Positions 62,151 through 64,000 of a stretch of 64,000 nucleotides of DNA are shown in pieces (position 1 is the stretch's first letter; each line of letters starts with the position of its first letter). Source of the stretch: Hyperoplus lanceolatus (lineage: Eukaryota > Chordata > Actinopteri > Uranoscopiformes > Ammodytidae). The notes beneath the pieces are model-generated. The model was not told where the DNA came from. It saw nothing but the letters and a program-made list of their open reading frames with translations, and did not search any database. The stretch is taken from positions 15,020,001-15,084,000 of the forward strand of contig CM049407.1 in NCBI GenBank assembly GCA_026929865.2. Direction: 5' to 3'. The position numbers and the translations under genes are program-made.

Positions 62151-62269
62151 CTTTGACCAGATGGTGCCCTACAATTTAGTAATTAATGGTCATTTCATAA
62201 AAGCATATTCCTGCGTGGGGAAACAATGTAGCATGCACCTGGTGCATTCCATGCAGTAATAAACACTAG

Positions 62270-62413
<144 letters not shown>

Positions 62414-62516
62414 TGAATCATCCAGATAAATTAAAAATATGTAACACCCCTTTCCTTGATTCAGTTCATCAGTTGTTGGATTTCATATTTCTCACTTCAC
62501 TCATGTGAAACTTTAA

Positions 62517-62633
<117 letters not shown>

Positions 62634-62838
62634 TAAGAAAGAAAAAAACAATTTGCTCGATTGTATTGAATAAAGCAAAGCTTAGAGTTTCAGTGAATTG
62701 ACTGTCTTGATTTTCTGACAAACTGCAACATATTCACACGCAGCCTTTACATCCACATGCAGTCATACACTAACAAATACAAAACTTGTGTGTTTTGTTA
62801 TCACAGCTCTGCACAGTGCTATACATGTTTAATATTAA

Positions 62839-64000
<1,162 letters not shown>

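Noticed and set aside
62160-62259. Continuation of the L1-like frame after the hairpin
   Set aside because: No L1 similarity remains after about 62150; the open frame continues by chance.

Overview
The window is teleost fish nuclear DNA. Coding sequence sits in short exons with GT/AG boundaries, separated by AT-rich introns full of CA/TG microsatellites and fish-type interspersed repeats (hAT, piggyBac-like, Tc1/mariner-like, LINE and tRNA-SINE remnants). No RNA gene, CRISPR array or prokaryotic feature was seen. Only two genes could be supported, both on the + strand.

Region 1 (1-31282): rxfp2, a leucine-rich-repeat G-protein-coupled receptor for relaxin/INSL3-type peptides. Nineteen coding exons can be placed from 1339 to 31282: an LDLa module, a linker, an LRR N-cap, ten LRRs (one exon each, all phase 2), a hinge with TM1, and five further exons completing the seven-helix domain and tail. 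Together they give about 728 residues with no frameshift or in-frame stop. The signal-peptide exon lies upstream or is not recognised. Introns are enlarged by nested transposons, most clearly at 8852-13963, 14934-16643 and 28329-30597.

Region 2 (31283-48063): gene-poor spacer built largely of transposons: a hAT element 205 bp after the rxfp2 stop, a MITE with internal repeats and perfect palindromes, a second copy of the GGGGAGAG-ended element, and a TTAA-flanked element. A GC-rich, promoter-like block lies at about 39950-40214.

Region 3 (48064-64000): the 5' part of fry (Furry), a very large scaffold protein that works with NDR-family kinases. Three candidate first coding exons (48146, 53536, 57821) all end in phase 1, so each could join the shared exon at 59310. 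Six shared exons up to 62939 match the vertebrate Furry N-terminus; the rest of the gene is beyond the window.

The order rxfp2-fry in the same orientation matches human chromosome 13q13, which supports both names. I found no new multi-gene system. The most interesting signals are the fry alternative N-termini, microsatellites that form or abut splice sites in both genes, a transposon nesting event dated by an empty-site copy in the same window, and several near-perfect long hairpins inside repeats.
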